DNA from: a virus
Strand: one strand, 5' to 3'
Virus record (IMG/VR): IMGVR_UViG_3300010354_010583
Coordinates: 1-25,168 of that record
Length of the DNA: 25,168 bases
Of the stretch, positions 15,701 through 25,168 are shown one piece after another; positions within the stretch are counted from its first letter, which is position 1; every line of letters starts with the position of its first letter. The position numbers and the translations under genes are program-made. Under the pieces are notes generated by a model, which worked only from the letters and a program-made list of their open reading frames with translations, had not been told where the DNA came from and searched no databases.

Positions 15701-18700
15701 AGCACTATTACCAGAAGACCAACTGGTTTGTCAAACATGACAACTGGTTCCTTCACTACTTCTAAGATTGAAGAAGTTAATAATTACGACAAAGATACAA
15801 GAGTTGCTTCTAACATCAACTATCTCTATCCTTCTATTAACGAAGAGGGTCCAACTTATGATATCAAGAAAATTTGGAACCCACCACAAACCGATTCTCG
15901 TGTTCTAATTGAAGCTATTGGAAGTGGAAGAAGAGTAAAAGATTTATCTGTTCCGAATGGAATTTACTACAGAAGTTCTGGCACTGTAGGAAGCACTGGT
16001 TCTGCAGCTCCATTTGCAGAAATTCCTTCTATGGCTTCTGTCACTGCAGAATCTGTCCATAGATTAGTTCAGTGTCTAGACCTATATTATACACAAACCA
16101 CATCTGCTGCCTCTTCCAGAGTTGCTGTTTCACCTGTTCTAGGATGGGATTACAGAAAAGGCGGTAATGGATTTGAAACTGATGTTAACATTTATGGTAC
16201 AGGTTCTTTCAGAAGAGGTCCTACTGGAGTAACTTATTCTATTAGTTCTACAGCAAGTGAAAATACTTTTGGTATTGATAACGAACCTTCATTCAGAAGA
16301 ATTGTTGTTTCTACCAAAGGAGCAGTAGGAATTGTAGATTCTAACCTCCAAGAGAAAGCGCCAACGGTTCCTCTTTACAGACCATCTATTCTCCGTGCAT
16401 CTTCACACACTTGGGAATATGTCGGTCTAGGTTCTGGTAACTACTCAACTGGTTTCCCAAATCTACAGACAAGAGTTCTAAAACCATACGAGCAATTCAT
16501 CGCTCAGGGTTATGAGAATGCTGGTGGTTTCGTTGCTTCTACTGGTACTAACTCTAATGGAGACCAGTATGTTGGAAACCAAGTCATTCAAGCTGGTGGT
16601 ACTTCAACAGTAACTCTAAACGTACCTAAAGTTCGTAAGTCTTCCGAGTCTAACTACGTTGACATCACCAACATTGAAAACAGAATTTCTAACTCTGTTG
16701 TTAACGTAACAGCTTCTACAAGCAATAAGAGTTCTTCTTCTCAGTCTGCACTTAAGGCACTTTCTAACTTCTTCAACACTGCTAAACTCAGTGTTACTGA
16801 CCGTGCTACAATTCAGAACTTAATTGTTAATTCTAGACTCTATATTGCAAATACCAGAATTAATAATGGTCCTCAGTTCCCTGAAGCAAATACAGAAGCA
16901 TATGGTTTCGTTAAGGCAGCAAGACCAGAGAAGACTGGTTTCATCTCAACTGATACTAACGACAGACTCTATGTTTCTCCTAAGTTCCTTGATGCTTGGA
17001 GAATCAAGAGACAACTTGTTTCTGCTTCAAACGTAACTCTTGACAATAATAGAATTTATATTCAACCATTGGCAAGAACGTTGATTGATGGAACATCAAC
17101 AACTACTTCAACTGCTCTTACTACTACAACTTCAACTATCCTTGTTAAGGAATCTGCTGGTATTCCTTCCTATGGAGATATTGATGTTGAGATGACTCTC
17201 AAGTATGTAGAGAATGGAGATTATAAGATTGATGGCGGCGTTAACGTTTATTTAAATCCAAAAATCAATATTTCTCTAAGTTATTCTTCTGTTGATTACA
17301 CAACAAATGAAATTGCATTAGATGCAAATCAAAACTATATTGCAAGACAAACATACCTACAAAATATTCTAGGAACTTCTGGATACAATACTGTTATCAA
17401 AAACTGGTCCAGCCCAATTGATGCTGGTTCTGATGCAAGTGAAAAGGATGTTAAGTACCTTCGTTCTATTCTTACAACAAGCGTTGCTGTAGATACAGTT
17501 GGTAGTCCATCTCCATCTTCCCCATATACTATCACCATTTCAAACACAAATGGTGAGTGGACCGTCTTCCCAGATAGAGGTTGTGTAACTCTTCGTGAGT
17601 ATCCAAAGGGTGGAAGCTTTAGATATTCCACATATGTTTACTACAAAGGTTCAACCACTGGAGAACTTAAACTAATTAGAAAAGTTCCAAACGCTTCTGG
17701 AAATGATTCTGGTCACACATATTCATCTACATACAACAATGGTTATGCAGGTATTGAAGAAAGAAACGTATTCTTTACTGGTTGCACAACCACAGTTTCT
17801 TTCGCTGATAGATGGGCAAGAGAAGAACCATTTATTCCTTCTGTCGATTCTCTATCTGAAGATGTTGACCTAGAAGCAGCAACTCTATACACAGTTCCTG
17901 AAAAAGTTGTCGCTTACACTGGTGAACTCGATACGACCTATGTTAATAACAGTCTACCAAACCCATTCTCTGCAAAAGCTTTAGGTGTTAACCTACAGAA
18001 CAGACAAGCAGTTAAAAAGTTTGCTCCATTTGCATATCTAAATCAAGTTCAAACTTGGTGTGAGAATTCTGGATTTGGAACAAGTGAAAATGTTGAACTT
18101 CTCATGAAACCAGGATACTATAAGTTAGATGGTTCCACATTCCCATGTACAATTACAATTAATGGTTCTGGTCTCGTAAAGAGTAGTATTTTTGCAGGTA
18201 AAGAACAAACTGGTACATCCGCTGGAAGAGTTGGTGGATATCTAGAGGATAGTGTTAAGAGAGGTGATACCATCTCATTCTATCGTGCTCCTAGTTTTGG
18301 TGACCAATACGGTCAAAATACCGATAGAATGTATGTTAGTGTTGGCGGAGGAATTACCACAAAAGGAGGACTTAATCTTTCCAACGTTAACTTCCTCGGA
18401 TTAAACGAAGCAGTCACCAAGAATGAAATTCTTGATGAATTGTATACTACAGATACTAGACTTATTGAAGCTAGAAGAACCGTAAGAAAGGCATTCTACA
18501 TCAAAGATGTCATCAAGAAAAATGATTCCACATATACTAATTTGTCTTTAGACAATGCATATGGAACATTATCATTTACTGCAAACACAACCTCTGGCAC
18601 AGGAAAAGCAAAAATCGATTGGTATCTAAACAGTACTAATATTGCTAACTCTGTCTTTGGTACAACAAATTTTGCAGAACTTAATTCTGCAGATAAGACA

Positions 18701-21700
18701 ACTGCCAGATACATGGTTCTAACTCTGAATGCTTCGGATTTTACCAGCACTACAAATGGAACTGGTCAACCAGCAATTGCTTCTCCATCGCAGAGATTTA
18801 TCTGGGCAAGAAGATACATCATTCCTGGTACAACCATGTACTGGTTCCCAAATCTAGCAGATACTGCAAATATTAAAATTTCGGCAAGTGCAAAATCTGG
18901 TAAAGTTCTTGCAGTAAGATATACAAATCTTCAATCTTCAACAAATCCAACCAGCGGAAATTGGTCCACTAGTGGTGAAAAGATTGAAATTCTATTATCT
19001 CTATATCAAACTGCTTCTGGAACAACTGGAGGTAACCAATCAGCATACACAAACGCTACGGAAGACCTAGATGTAACTTCTTATAATAACACTCAAGATG
19101 CAAAGATTACATTCTTGCATCAGGATAACTCAGAGTTTACAACTCTTGCATACAATTGGGCTGTTAATAATAGAAAGTCATTCTTACCAAAAGGATTCTC
19201 CTATAATGGTGGATATCAGGCGGGAATTATTAAGACAATTTCTTCCTCCAGCACAGCAAGCACACCAGATACCATTACATTTAATGAGGATATTTCGGAA
19301 CTTCAAGTTGGTGATATTGTTTATGGAACCAACATTGCATCTGGAACAACAATTTCTATAATTAATACAGGAACCAAGACAATTACATTATCTGATGACA
19401 CTACAGGAACTCTAACTGCAGGTGCAAAAGTTTCATTTACTCAACTTGATAATTTTGGAAATGTAATTACCAAATATGATAGACCAGAAATTTTTGGTGT
19501 CACCAACGGTTTTGAACAGGGTAGAATCAACTTGGTAGTTGACTTGAATCCAAGTTATGAAACAGACCCATCTATTCAACCATATCCATCTAGAAACTTT
19601 AGTTCTTATAAAGCAGTCATAATGCAGATGAAGGATTCCTTCACAACATCTGTTGCTGGTGCTGCGCTAGAAGATGGTGCAATTACTATTCCATATAAGT
19701 ATAGAGGTTTCAGAAGAATCACTGGATTTGTTTCCGACAGATTCTTACTTCTAGAGGTTGACCCAGGAAGCATTGCATCCAGTTCTGACCCAACCACTGC
19801 AAATACTTCGGTAACTCCATATATCGATAATGCTGGTTTCGATGCTGCAATTCTTTCTCAGTTTGCTTCTTATACTCCATTGACAATCGCTGGAGGTGGC
19901 GGAAAGGGTTCAGGATTTACATCAAATACTGTATCACTTTCTAATGTAACCAGCACATCATCTCTTGCTTCATCTTTAACTGCTGCAATCACAGCTGGTG
20001 GTGCAAATTATAATGGTCTTGCCACCGTGACTCTTTCTGGATTGAGTCAGGGTGCAGGTGCTATCTTCTCGGTTTCCATTAATAGTTCTGGTGCGATTAC
20101 GGCAATTAACGTTAGTGGCACAATCACAACTGGTTATACAGGAACTGCAACTATCACAATCACTGATAAGAAAGGTTATATTAACGTTAACGGAACTACT
20201 GTGAACCTCCTATCAACAAGTCTTGACGGAGACCAGTTTACAGCAGTTGCAAAAGAAAACTTACTTACTGGATTAAATGGTGCATCTCCTTATCTAAGAA
20301 CAGGAAGTACTCAATCAAATGCATTTGGTAAGAACCTTTACATTTCCTGGCCATATTGCTACAGAACTTTAAGAAAGAGATTCCTCTCTGCATCACTACC
20401 AAACATTGGTAACTTCTGTGCTCCAATTGTTAACGTTGATGCTATTCCTGGTTCAAACGTTCCTCTTAACTTGTCTGGTGTTACTATCGGGGCACAGTCT
20501 CCTTCAGATACTTCTGCAAACACATTTGGTGGTGGATATTCTGGTGGTATTATTCGCTCCAGAGGTGCAAGACTCACTCTTACAGGAACAAGATTTAGAG
20601 GAAATCTTTCTCTTGAGTGGACTGGTCTTCTTTATACTGGAGAAACCAGAAGTGGAAGTGCTGGTGGCGCTCAGTCATTCACCTTCGGACACTCTGTTGA
20701 AATGTTGCAAATGGAAGATTCCAACTCCTTTGCTAGAGTTGGTGGTACTCCTGCAACATATATCGGTACTTCCAAAGACGACGAAGACTTCAGAAGAATT
20801 ACTGAATTTAGACCAGATACAAACCTCTATCTAGAACCATCCAAAGACCCATATGGAAATCTTTGTGATGGTGACGGTAGAACATTCCCAATGACTACCT
20901 ACCAGGCAATTAAGAGATTTAACCAAAACACATCTTCAATTACTATCGACGGAACGACGATTGCCTCTGGCGGTCTCATGACCAAGATTCAGTTGAGTGA
21001 GAGATATCAGGCTCCATATCCAATTTTCTATGATGATACGACAACAACAACTCCATCAAGTGGCAGCGCACTAGCAACTGCTTCTTCTGGTAGTGCATCT
21101 GCTGTAAAACTCAGATGGAATAATTCCTCTAGTTCTACACTATCTACTGGAAACTCCGTTGGTGGTTCTCTTGCTGCAAAACAGTTATCATTCCTATATC
21201 CTGCAGATACAACTGAAGGTAGAGACTTAGTTGGTAATATTTTCCTTGGTGCTTTTGCTACAAAATTTGTTAAGACCACCAACATTGATACAACATATGC
21301 AACTGTAACAAAGGTTGAACTACCAGTACAAAGATATACTTCTGCTGGAGTAGCAAGTAGTTCTGGTCCATACAGAATGGCACTCGTTAAATATAGTGGA
21401 AACATCCCTGTATCTGCTGCGAATGGCAATTCCATTCAGTTGTTTACCACATACTTAACTTCTAGAAGATATAAGTATGTCACAACCACAACTTCTAGAT
21501 ATGCTAAAGAAAATACAGCCGGACATTCTAAACTAAATCTTGCTGCAACTGGAACTCAATATGCTGTTCATGGGGATGTTAAGATTGAAGTAACAGGAAC
21601 CATGACGGCAAATATTACAAGACAAAATGTTTATTATCTTGTAAATACCAGAGCAGGTTCTGTTGCCGGTCAGTGCAGACTATCTACAAATAATTCTGGA

Positions 21701-24700
21701 CAATTAACATCATTTGACTTCCTCGATTACGGTTCTGGACATTTAGAAACAGATACATTCAGCATTCAAACCGCTGCTTCTGGTGGAACTGTTGTTACTA
21801 CTGGTATCACTCTTACTGCAGTAAGAAATCTCACCGATGATATTAAGATTTTCAAACCAGGTGAATACTTCGGTGTTCTTCCACAAAACTGCTTTGTTCT
21901 CAACAGTATCAACAATCCATCAATTTCCACACTTAAGACTGAACTACAAAAAGCAAAACTAATTTTTAGACCAGGTAGTTTCATTCAACAAGGTAGTACC
22001 TACTATAAGATTGCTAAAGATGACACAAGCAATGGTACTGTAACTGGACAACTTGGAAATAAACCATATATTGGCATTTACAGATATATCAGTGAATCAA
22101 ATGTCTCGGACATTCGTGCAAATATTGTAATCATGCTTGAGGACCAAGAGTATACTCCTACATGGTCAGGAAACACTAGATTTGACATCTTCGATGCTGA
22201 TAACCTCCTCGACTACTGGCCAACAAGTGGAAGGATTACAATTGGTAATCTAGAAACTTGCGATTTTGTTAAGGGTGGAGACCCAACATCCAATACTGGT
22301 TATACCTTAACTCTAACCAGAAGCATGACCAAATACTGGCCAAGTTACATTCGTGACTGGGAAGGTTTGGACCCTAACGATGCATTGTCTGAAACTGTTA
22401 CAGTTGAATCGTTTATTCCAACTGAAATCAGACTTGCTGACCCAATTGATATTACCTGTTTTGGATTGAAGAGAATTCTTCCTGCTGGTACTCAAATTTC
22501 AACATCGACTGTTCCATCATTTGTCTCACCAACTGGTGTTATTTCTACCTCTGTTGCAAAAGTTTCTATTCCTTCAACAAATGTTGATGCTGACTTTGAG
22601 AAACTATCGGTCGGTCAAATTGTAACGATTCCATATAAGAATCTATCATCCTTTACAGACTGGGCAAGTTGCACAGTTACAGTAGGTGCAGCTAAAGGAA
22701 CAGCCGGTTCTAATAACTCTTCCAATAGAGCAGGTGACCTAAGAATTTCTGGAAGAATTGCAAAATCACAAAATCAATATTATGTTTACTATAACTATCC
22801 ATTCCAGATTTTTGGTTCTTCAGTTTCCAACAGCAATATCTTTAACTCAGTTAACCCACTAACAACTGCAAAACTATATTCTTCTCCTGGTGGATACACT
22901 GGACTTGCAGGAAATGCCTTCCAGACAGGTGCTGGTGGATTGAGACTTTATAATTACTTCTGGTGTCAAGCAAATGCTACAGCCGCGGGAGGTTCTGCAT
23001 CGTTAACTGTTACATCTGCATATGATACAACTTCCATTTCAACAAATGGTACATTCACTGGTACAATTGGAACTCCAGATGCGAATGGAAATGCATTGTT
23101 AACGGTATCTTCAATGTCTACTGGTGGTCTATTTAGAGGTCAACAAGTTAGAATTACAAATACTTCTGGTACTATAGTTGGATATGTTACTGGTGTTGCT
23201 GGAGATGATTTTGATTCTTACAAATCACTAACAAATAATGCACTTCTAACTGGTAGAGGTGGTGCTGGTACATATATCGTATCTGGTGCTACTGCAACCT
23301 CGTCCCAGTCTCTATTTGGTACATGTGCTACTGGTCCTGGTGACTACATTGTATACTATGAAGGTCAGACTGGTTACTGGCAAAGAACAATTTCTAGCAA
23401 GACTGTAGACGCTAACGGAGTTACTACTCTCACATTAAACACCACTACAACAAATAATACTCCTGCCGGAAGTTGGATTCTTATCTATGTTTATAACTAT
23501 TTCGATAACAACGTAACGTTTACCCTTGATAAAGCTCTGAGTGCCGATATTACGGCTGGAGATACATTTAAGATTATGCCATCGCTCAATATTCAAGATG
23601 GTTCTTATGGTGCATATTATCCAAGAACGGAAAATTCCTTCTTGTTCAAGTCTAAGATTATTGATATCGATAAGACAGCAGGTACTTCAGTCAATCTTTA
23701 TCTTGCAGACCCACTCCCAGAAAACTTTAATGATACAGACTGCAGACATTATGGTATGATGTTTATCAACCATGGTGGATGGACTTATCCTAAGACTGGT
23801 GGTTCTTCTTTCCGTGTCAATAACGTCACTCTTGGTTCTACCACCACTACTATTACACTTCCAAATAGAAGTGGAAGAATTCAACCAGGTGATAACTTAT
23901 CCTATACATGGGAAGACGATTTAACTGTTCTTGCCAGCGGAAGTGGAAATATTACTTGTGCAACAAATAGTGCTACGGTTACTGGAACCAGTTTTGATAC
24001 ACAATTATGGCCTGGTTATAAACTTTATAACTCTTCTGATGTCTTAATTGGAACAGTTTCATCTATTCAAAGTGCTACTTCATTAACTCTTACTGAAAAT
24101 GCAAAAGTTGCGGTTTCCAACAGTACATGGAAGTATACTTCAATTGGTGGTACTGTAACCTACAGTGGTAAGATTACTGCAGTTGGTTCTGTTGATGGAA
24201 ATGGATATGCACAAATTACACTTGATACCTCTTCTAACCACATTCTTTATTCTACATATCCATTTAAGAAAAACTGGTTAAGTATTGATGAAGTATTTGT
24301 AAGTCACAGAACTGGAAACTTTGCAAATGACGGTCCTGTTGCTGATAAGTTTATCTACAGCGATACTGGTGTTAAACTTCAATTTGGTGATTATAATATG
24401 TGGTATGAAAACTATAGTAACTATATTTCTTCACCAGATGGTATTACGGGCAGACAAGGATGGGTTGGAAACTTCGGTATTACAACCAGTGGAAAACTAA
24501 TTGATGGTATTTCATTCAATGGTTCATCTGCAGTTCAGTGGGGAAGACAATATAATTCTTCTCTATGGTTGAGTGCAGTTCCTGTACACGCAAGATGGCA
24601 GTCTGCATCTTTTGCTCCATATATGTCAAGTATTGAAAGTAATGCTTCCTTTGAATCTGTATTTGCTCCAAATACTCAAGCAATTTATGATGGTGCAGGA

Positions 24701-25168
24701 ACCCATCACTTCCAGCCAATTAACCATACTTCACTTGCTACAGGTAGTGTATTTGTTGGAAATAACACAGGTTCCTACTACTCTCAGGGTGGAGATGCAT
24801 ATGATACAAAACAATATCGTTTCTCTCCAACCTCAACTAATCTAATTTACGCACTACAAGATGCAACAATTAGTGGAAGTGGAGTTGTAACGAACGGTAA
24901 TAACGCTAGAATTACTGAACAGTATGTTCTAAGTCGTGTTGTTCATTACAGACCAGCGCTTGATGTTTCAACTTGTGCTACAAGTGTTAGTGCGCTTGGA
25001 ACTTTTTCAATTACAACAACTACAAGTTCCAATACAATTACTGCAGACTTAAGAGGTGTTGTTGTTCCTGGTGATGCACTATACAGTGCCGCAACTCCAA
25101 CTTCCGCTACATATATCGGAACAGTTGTTTCTGTAACCAGTACAACGACAACTCTTGCAAGAAATGCA
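12707..25168 (+). CDS. Giant fibre-like virion structural protein, 3' end missing (at least 4154 codons)
   Basis: The frame starting at ATG 12707 is open to the last base, so at least 4154 residues are encoded and the stop lies outside the window. The N-terminus (about 1-65) has the segment SFNGDENTGIYQSAADEISI, a motif that begins many cyanophage fibre-like proteins. Residues about 90-230 have a pectate-lyase-like beta-helix pattern (GNVNKPFKTIERALLEAAR, then a MVMPGDYTID stretch and GTSIVGYDLRKTVV). The rest is Thr/Ser/Gly/Asn-rich, beta-rich and repetitive, with no membrane segment or coiled coil noted. It is probably a very long tail fibre or surface filament used in host contact. A weak GAGAA lies before the ATG, and the late promoter is 31 bp upstream. 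Compared with the 361-2122 genes it uses more C-ending codons (AAC, TTC, GAC). Function beyond virion structure is inferred. Confidence 0.88.
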   Translation, partial: MALTRVTSGGIAPGVVIKFDSNNTPTSPAFSFNGDENTGIYQSAADEISISTGGVKRLTIGSDGKIKSFRDASDTTGSILGGTNPDFVNAKNIMLYVNQSDLNATDSIDNDGGNVNKPFKTIERALLEAARRSYIAGTANDKFEAFTIMVMPGDYTIDNRPGVTGTLSTNLTFTNFESELYKFNPKNGGVIVPRGTSIVGYDLRKTVVRPKYVPDPASALGSDTGDSLGISHVLYDAANMIERNRGYIQEQSQLSIAATAGYTGLTATQKAYCIRDIGYFIDGIIADLRTGGNANSFIVGEFYTNGTTNQFLNNANEISATVSAFNYARDLIIKAAHNWSGSYAHTPLSGATVTKTTFTGGVDYTVGNGDCSTVDSAVTVLAAIVTGIIQNPDTYTTLYKKTPGVFEQTSIFKVTGGCYFWQMTFKDALTNPYKSVTYSSGIPTFTQASTTAYSHHRVVAFTYADQRTTDGELDEYYKKIDLWDTTIDGGNAREVKKEEYEIVGDRSRNTTIDTVNSCSPYIFNCSLRSVFGLCGMHTDGSKVAENSFKSMVVAQFTGISLQRDNNAFFQPKDPEGDGNNSAYNDPTGTTNPPIYADPDAEYRPDWRHFHIKASNGGFIQVVSVFAVGYADQFLAESGGDMSITNSNSNFGQISLRAKGSQFTSFAPAANGKITALIPPRGISSTASNVEFYAIDYSTTWEKNGQGDKNYNANLISNFTSNLNKFRLYLDIGGLNSEGDIPELVVESFDYATSTTVTKRYLNFGSNQNYNLFRDYYTTSGTVNASNAKIQTTVETETGGVNVYTANVLLTGETSAETSGNNSQRQGYFWDATENKIYIKVNSNDSATQSFLNNYIFSTTTESVFTTTETTNADGSISIKTGTTNIQVLQYFDGFPSTLATSKYLDNRTSSPSDLLWRVEYTIPKGLTTIPKPPEKRFIIKGTRPENGIDGMPYTDYRFMIYDVEEITSWEKDTRDGVYYLTVIRADINKFVDNTSNVSSTITRRPTGLSNMTTGSFTTSKIEEVNNYDKDTRVASNINYLYPSINEEGPTYDIKKIWNPPQTDSRVLIEAIGSGRRVKDLSVPNGIYYRSSGTVGSTGSAAPFAEIPSMASVTAESVHRLVQCLDLYYTQTTSAASSRVAVSPVLGWDYRKGGNGFETDVNIYGTGSFRRGPTGVTYSISSTASENTFGIDNEPSFRRIVVSTKGAVGIVDSNLQEKAPTVPLYRPSILRASSHTWEYVGLGSGNYSTGFPNLQTRVLKPYEQFIAQGYENAGGFVASTGTNSNGDQYVGNQVIQAGGTSTVTLNVPKVRKSSESNYVDITNIENRISNSVVNVTASTSNKSSSSQSALKALSNFFNTAKLSVTDRATIQNLIVNSRLYIANTRINNGPQFPEANTEAYGFVKAARPEKTGFISTDTNDRLYVSPKFLDAWRIKRQLVSASNVTLDNNRIYIQPLARTLIDGTSTTTSTALTTTTSTILVKESAGIPSYGDIDVEMTLKYVENGDYKIDGGVNVYLNPKINISLSYSSVDYTTNEIALDANQNYIARQTYLQNILGTSGYNTVIKNWSSPIDAGSDASEKDVKYLRSILTTSVAVDTVGSPSPSSPYTITISNTNGEWTVFPDRGCVTLREYPKGGSFRYSTYVYYKGSTTGELKLIRKVPNASGNDSGHTYSSTYNNGYAGIEERNVFFTGCTTTVSFADRWAREEPFIPSVDSLSEDVDLEAATLYTVPEKVVAYTGELDTTYVNNSLPNPFSAKALGVNLQNRQAVKKFAPFAYLNQVQTWCENSGFGTSENVELLMKPGYYKLDGSTFPCTITINGSGLVKSSIFAGKEQTGTSAGRVGGYLEDSVKRGDTISFYRAPSFGDQYGQNTDRMYVSVGGGITTKGGLNLSNVNFLGLNEAVTKNEILDELYTTDTRLIEARRTVRKAFYIKDVIKKNDSTYTNLSLDNAYGTLSFTANTTSGTGKAKIDWYLNSTNIANSVFGTTNFAELNSADKTTARYMVLTLNASDFTSTTNGTGQPAIASPSQRFIWARRYIIPGTTMYWFPNLADTANIKISASAKSGKVLAVRYTNLQSSTNPTSGNWSTSGEKIEILLSLYQTASGTTGGNQSAYTNATEDLDVTSYNNTQDAKITFLHQDNSEFTTLAYNWAVNNRKSFLPKGFSYNGGYQAGIIKTISSSSTASTPDTITFNEDISELQVGDIVYGTNIASGTTISIINTGTKTITLSDDTTGTLTAGAKVSFTQLDNFGNVITKYDRPEIFGVTNGFEQGRINLVVDLNPSYETDPSIQPYPSRNFSSYKAVIMQMKDSFTTSVAGAALEDGAITIPYKYRGFRRITGFVSDRFLLLEVDPGSIASSSDPTTANTSVTPYIDNAGFDAAILSQFASYTPLTIAGGGGKGSGFTSNTVSLSNVTSTSSLASSLTAAITAGGANYNGLATVTLSGLSQGAGAIFSVSINSSGAITAINVSGTITTGYTGTATITITDKKGYINVNGTTVNLLSTSLDGDQFTAVAKENLLTGLNGASPYLRTGSTQSNAFGKNLYISWPYCYRTLRKRFLSASLPNIGNFCAPIVNVDAIPGSNVPLNLSGVTIGAQSPSDTSANTFGGGYSGGIIRSRGARLTLTGTRFRGNLSLEWTGLLYTGETRSGSAGGAQSFTFGHSVEMLQMEDSNSFARVGGTPATYIGTSKDDEDFRRITEFRPDTNLYLEPSKDPYGNLCDGDGRTFPMTTYQAIKRFNQNTSSITIDGTTIASGGLMTKIQLSERYQAPYPIFYDDTTTTTPSSGSALATASSGSASAVKLRWNNSSSSTLSTGNSVGGSLAAKQLSFLYPADTTEGRDLVGNIFLGAFATKFVKTTNIDTTYATVTKVELPVQRYTSAGVASSSGPYRMALVKYSGNIPVSAANGNSIQLFTTYLTSRRYKYVTTTTSRYAKENTAGHSKLNLAATGTQYAVHGDVKIEVTGTMTANITRQNVYYLVNTRAGSVAGQCRLSTNNSGQLTSFDFLDYGSGHLETDTFSIQTAASGGTVVTTGITLTAVRNLTDDIKIFKPGEYFGVLPQNCFVLNSINNPSISTLKTELQKAKLIFRPGSFIQQGSTYYKIAKDDTSNGTVTGQLGNKPYIGIYRYISESNVSDIRANIVIMLEDQEYTPTWSGNTRFDIFDADNLLDYWPTSGRITIGNLETCDFVKGGDPTSNTGYTLTLTRSMTKYWPSYIRDWEGLDPNDALSETVTVESFIPTEIRLADPIDITCFGLKRILPAGTQISTSTVPSFVSPTGVISTSVAKVSIPSTNVDADFEKLSVGQIVTIPYKNLSSFTDWASCTVTVGAAKGTAGSNNSSNRAGDLRISGRIAKSQNQYYVYYNYPFQIFGSSVSNSNIFNSVNPLTTAKLYSSPGGYTGLAGNAFQTGAGGLRLYNYFWCQANATAAGGSASLTVTSAYDTTSISTNGTFTGTIGTPDANGNALLTVSSMSTGGLFRGQQVRITNTSGTIVGYVTGVAGDDFDSYKSLTNNALLTGRGGAGTYIVSGATATSSQSLFGTCATGPGDYIVYYEGQTGYWQRTISSKTVDANGVTTLTLNTTTTNNTPAGSWILIYVYNYFDNNVTFTLDKALSADITAGDTFKIMPSLNIQDGSYGAYYPRTENSFLFKSKIIDIDKTAGTSVNLYLADPLPENFNDTDCRHYGMMFINHGGWTYPKTGGSSFRVNNVTLGSTTTTITLPNRSGRIQPGDNLSYTWEDDLTVLASGSGNITCATNSATVTGTSFDTQLWPGYKLYNSSDVLIGTVSSIQSATSLTLTENAKVAVSNSTWKYTSIGGTVTYSGKITAVGSVDGNGYAQITLDTSSNHILYSTYPFKKNWLSIDEVFVSHRTGNFANDGPVADKFIYSDTGVKLQFGDYNMWYENYSNYISSPDGITGRQGWVGNFGITTSGKLIDGISFNGSSAVQWGRQYNSSLWLSAVPVHARWQSASFAPYMSSIESNASFESVFAPNTQAIYDGAGTHHFQPINHTSLATGSVFVGNNTGSYYSQGGDAYDTKQYRFSPTSTNLIYALQDATISGSGVVTNGNNARITEQYVLSRVVHYRPALDVSTCATSVSALGTFSITTTTSSNTITADLRGVVVPGDALYSAATPTSATYIGTVVSVTSTTTTLARNA
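19270..19430 (+). repeat. Diverged beta-rich module in the giant protein, copy A
   Basis: This stretch encodes TITFNEDISELQVGDIVYGT followed by TISIINTGTKTITLSDD. It shows the pattern: strand, Val/Pro-Gly-Asp/Tyr turn, hydrophobic pair, 'I..I.t.tkTitLs', also seen at 23948-24112 and 25036-25168. Similarity is at protein level only and was judged by eye. Confidence 0.4.
23948..24112 (+). repeat. Diverged beta-rich module in the giant protein, copy B
   Basis: This stretch encodes ATVTGTSFDTQLWPGYKLYN then DVLIGTVSSIQSATSLTLTE and NAK. It shares the 'PG-x-x-LY...IGTV-S-I/V-x-S-x-T-x-L-T-L...NA' pattern with the copy at 25036-25168. Confidence 0.5.
25036..25168 (+). repeat. Diverged beta-rich module in the giant protein, copy C (cut by window end)
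   Basis: This stretch encodes TITADLRGVVVPGDALYSAA then YIGTVVSVTSTTTTLARNA, which lines up with copy B (PG..LY...IGTV.S...T.T.L..NA). The module may continue past the window edge. Confidence 0.5.

Noticed and set aside
13428-24845. Many ORFs of 60-163 codons in the other + frame and on the minus strand within the giant gene
   Set aside because: The giant frame is continuously open and protein-like throughout. The others are Leu/Ser-rich shadows without ribosome binding sites or motifs.
1-25168. CRISPR arrays, insertion sequences, integrase or attachment sites
   Set aside because: I saw no regularly spaced direct repeats, no transposase or integrase motifs, and no tRNA-end duplication in the window.

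Overview
The window looks like part of the genome of a T4-like contractile-tailed phage of marine cyanobacteria (a Synechococcus/Prochlorococcus cyanomyovirus). The reasons are tightly packed one-strand tail genes with T4 baseplate-hub homologues (gp26-like, gp27-like, gp5-like), T4-type late promoter boxes (TATAAATA), AT-rich coding, a phage-borne tRNA, a host-like metabolic gene (speD), and a giant repetitive fibre-like gene of the kind common in cyanophages. Everything is on the + strand. Family names come from recognising motifs by eye; no database search was possible.

Layout. Positions 2-1188 hold the end of an unidentified conserved protein, overlapped by 4 nt with a tail-tube-like baseplate protein. 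A late promoter at 1198-1205 opens the baseplate-hub block (1230-11811). In order this holds the gp26-like tail assembly factor, whose last codons carry a perfect TTTTTTC slippery heptamer leading into a gp51/GT-like -1 frame extension (to 2122). Next come two tandem, partly paralogous, tape-measure-like proteins, one with an M23-type endopeptidase domain and one with a lysozyme-like domain. They are followed by a gp27-like hub, a 72-aa acidic protein, and a gp5-like OB-fold/beta-helix spike protein with no lysozyme domain.

Positions 11808-12656 form a differently regulated island. Two near-perfect sigma70-type promoters (TTGACA-N17-TATGAT), each with its -35 box on the stop codon of the preceding gene, lie before a 68-aa acidic protein and before a tRNA-Leu(UAA)-speD pair. 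SpeD would make decarboxylated S-adenosylmethionine for polyamine synthesis. A second late promoter (12668-12675) returns to late expression for a giant ORF that starts at 12707 and is still open at the end of the window (at least 4154 codons), probably a tail fibre or other virion surface protein.

How it fits together. The hub genes build the baseplate hub, central spike and tail-length ruler. The two murein-cleaving activities appear to have been placed on the tape-measure-like proteins rather than on the gp5 spike. The frameshift would provide the two-product chaperone arrangement known from lambda G/GT. The island would be expressed by unmodified host RNA polymerase, and so earlier than its neighbours.
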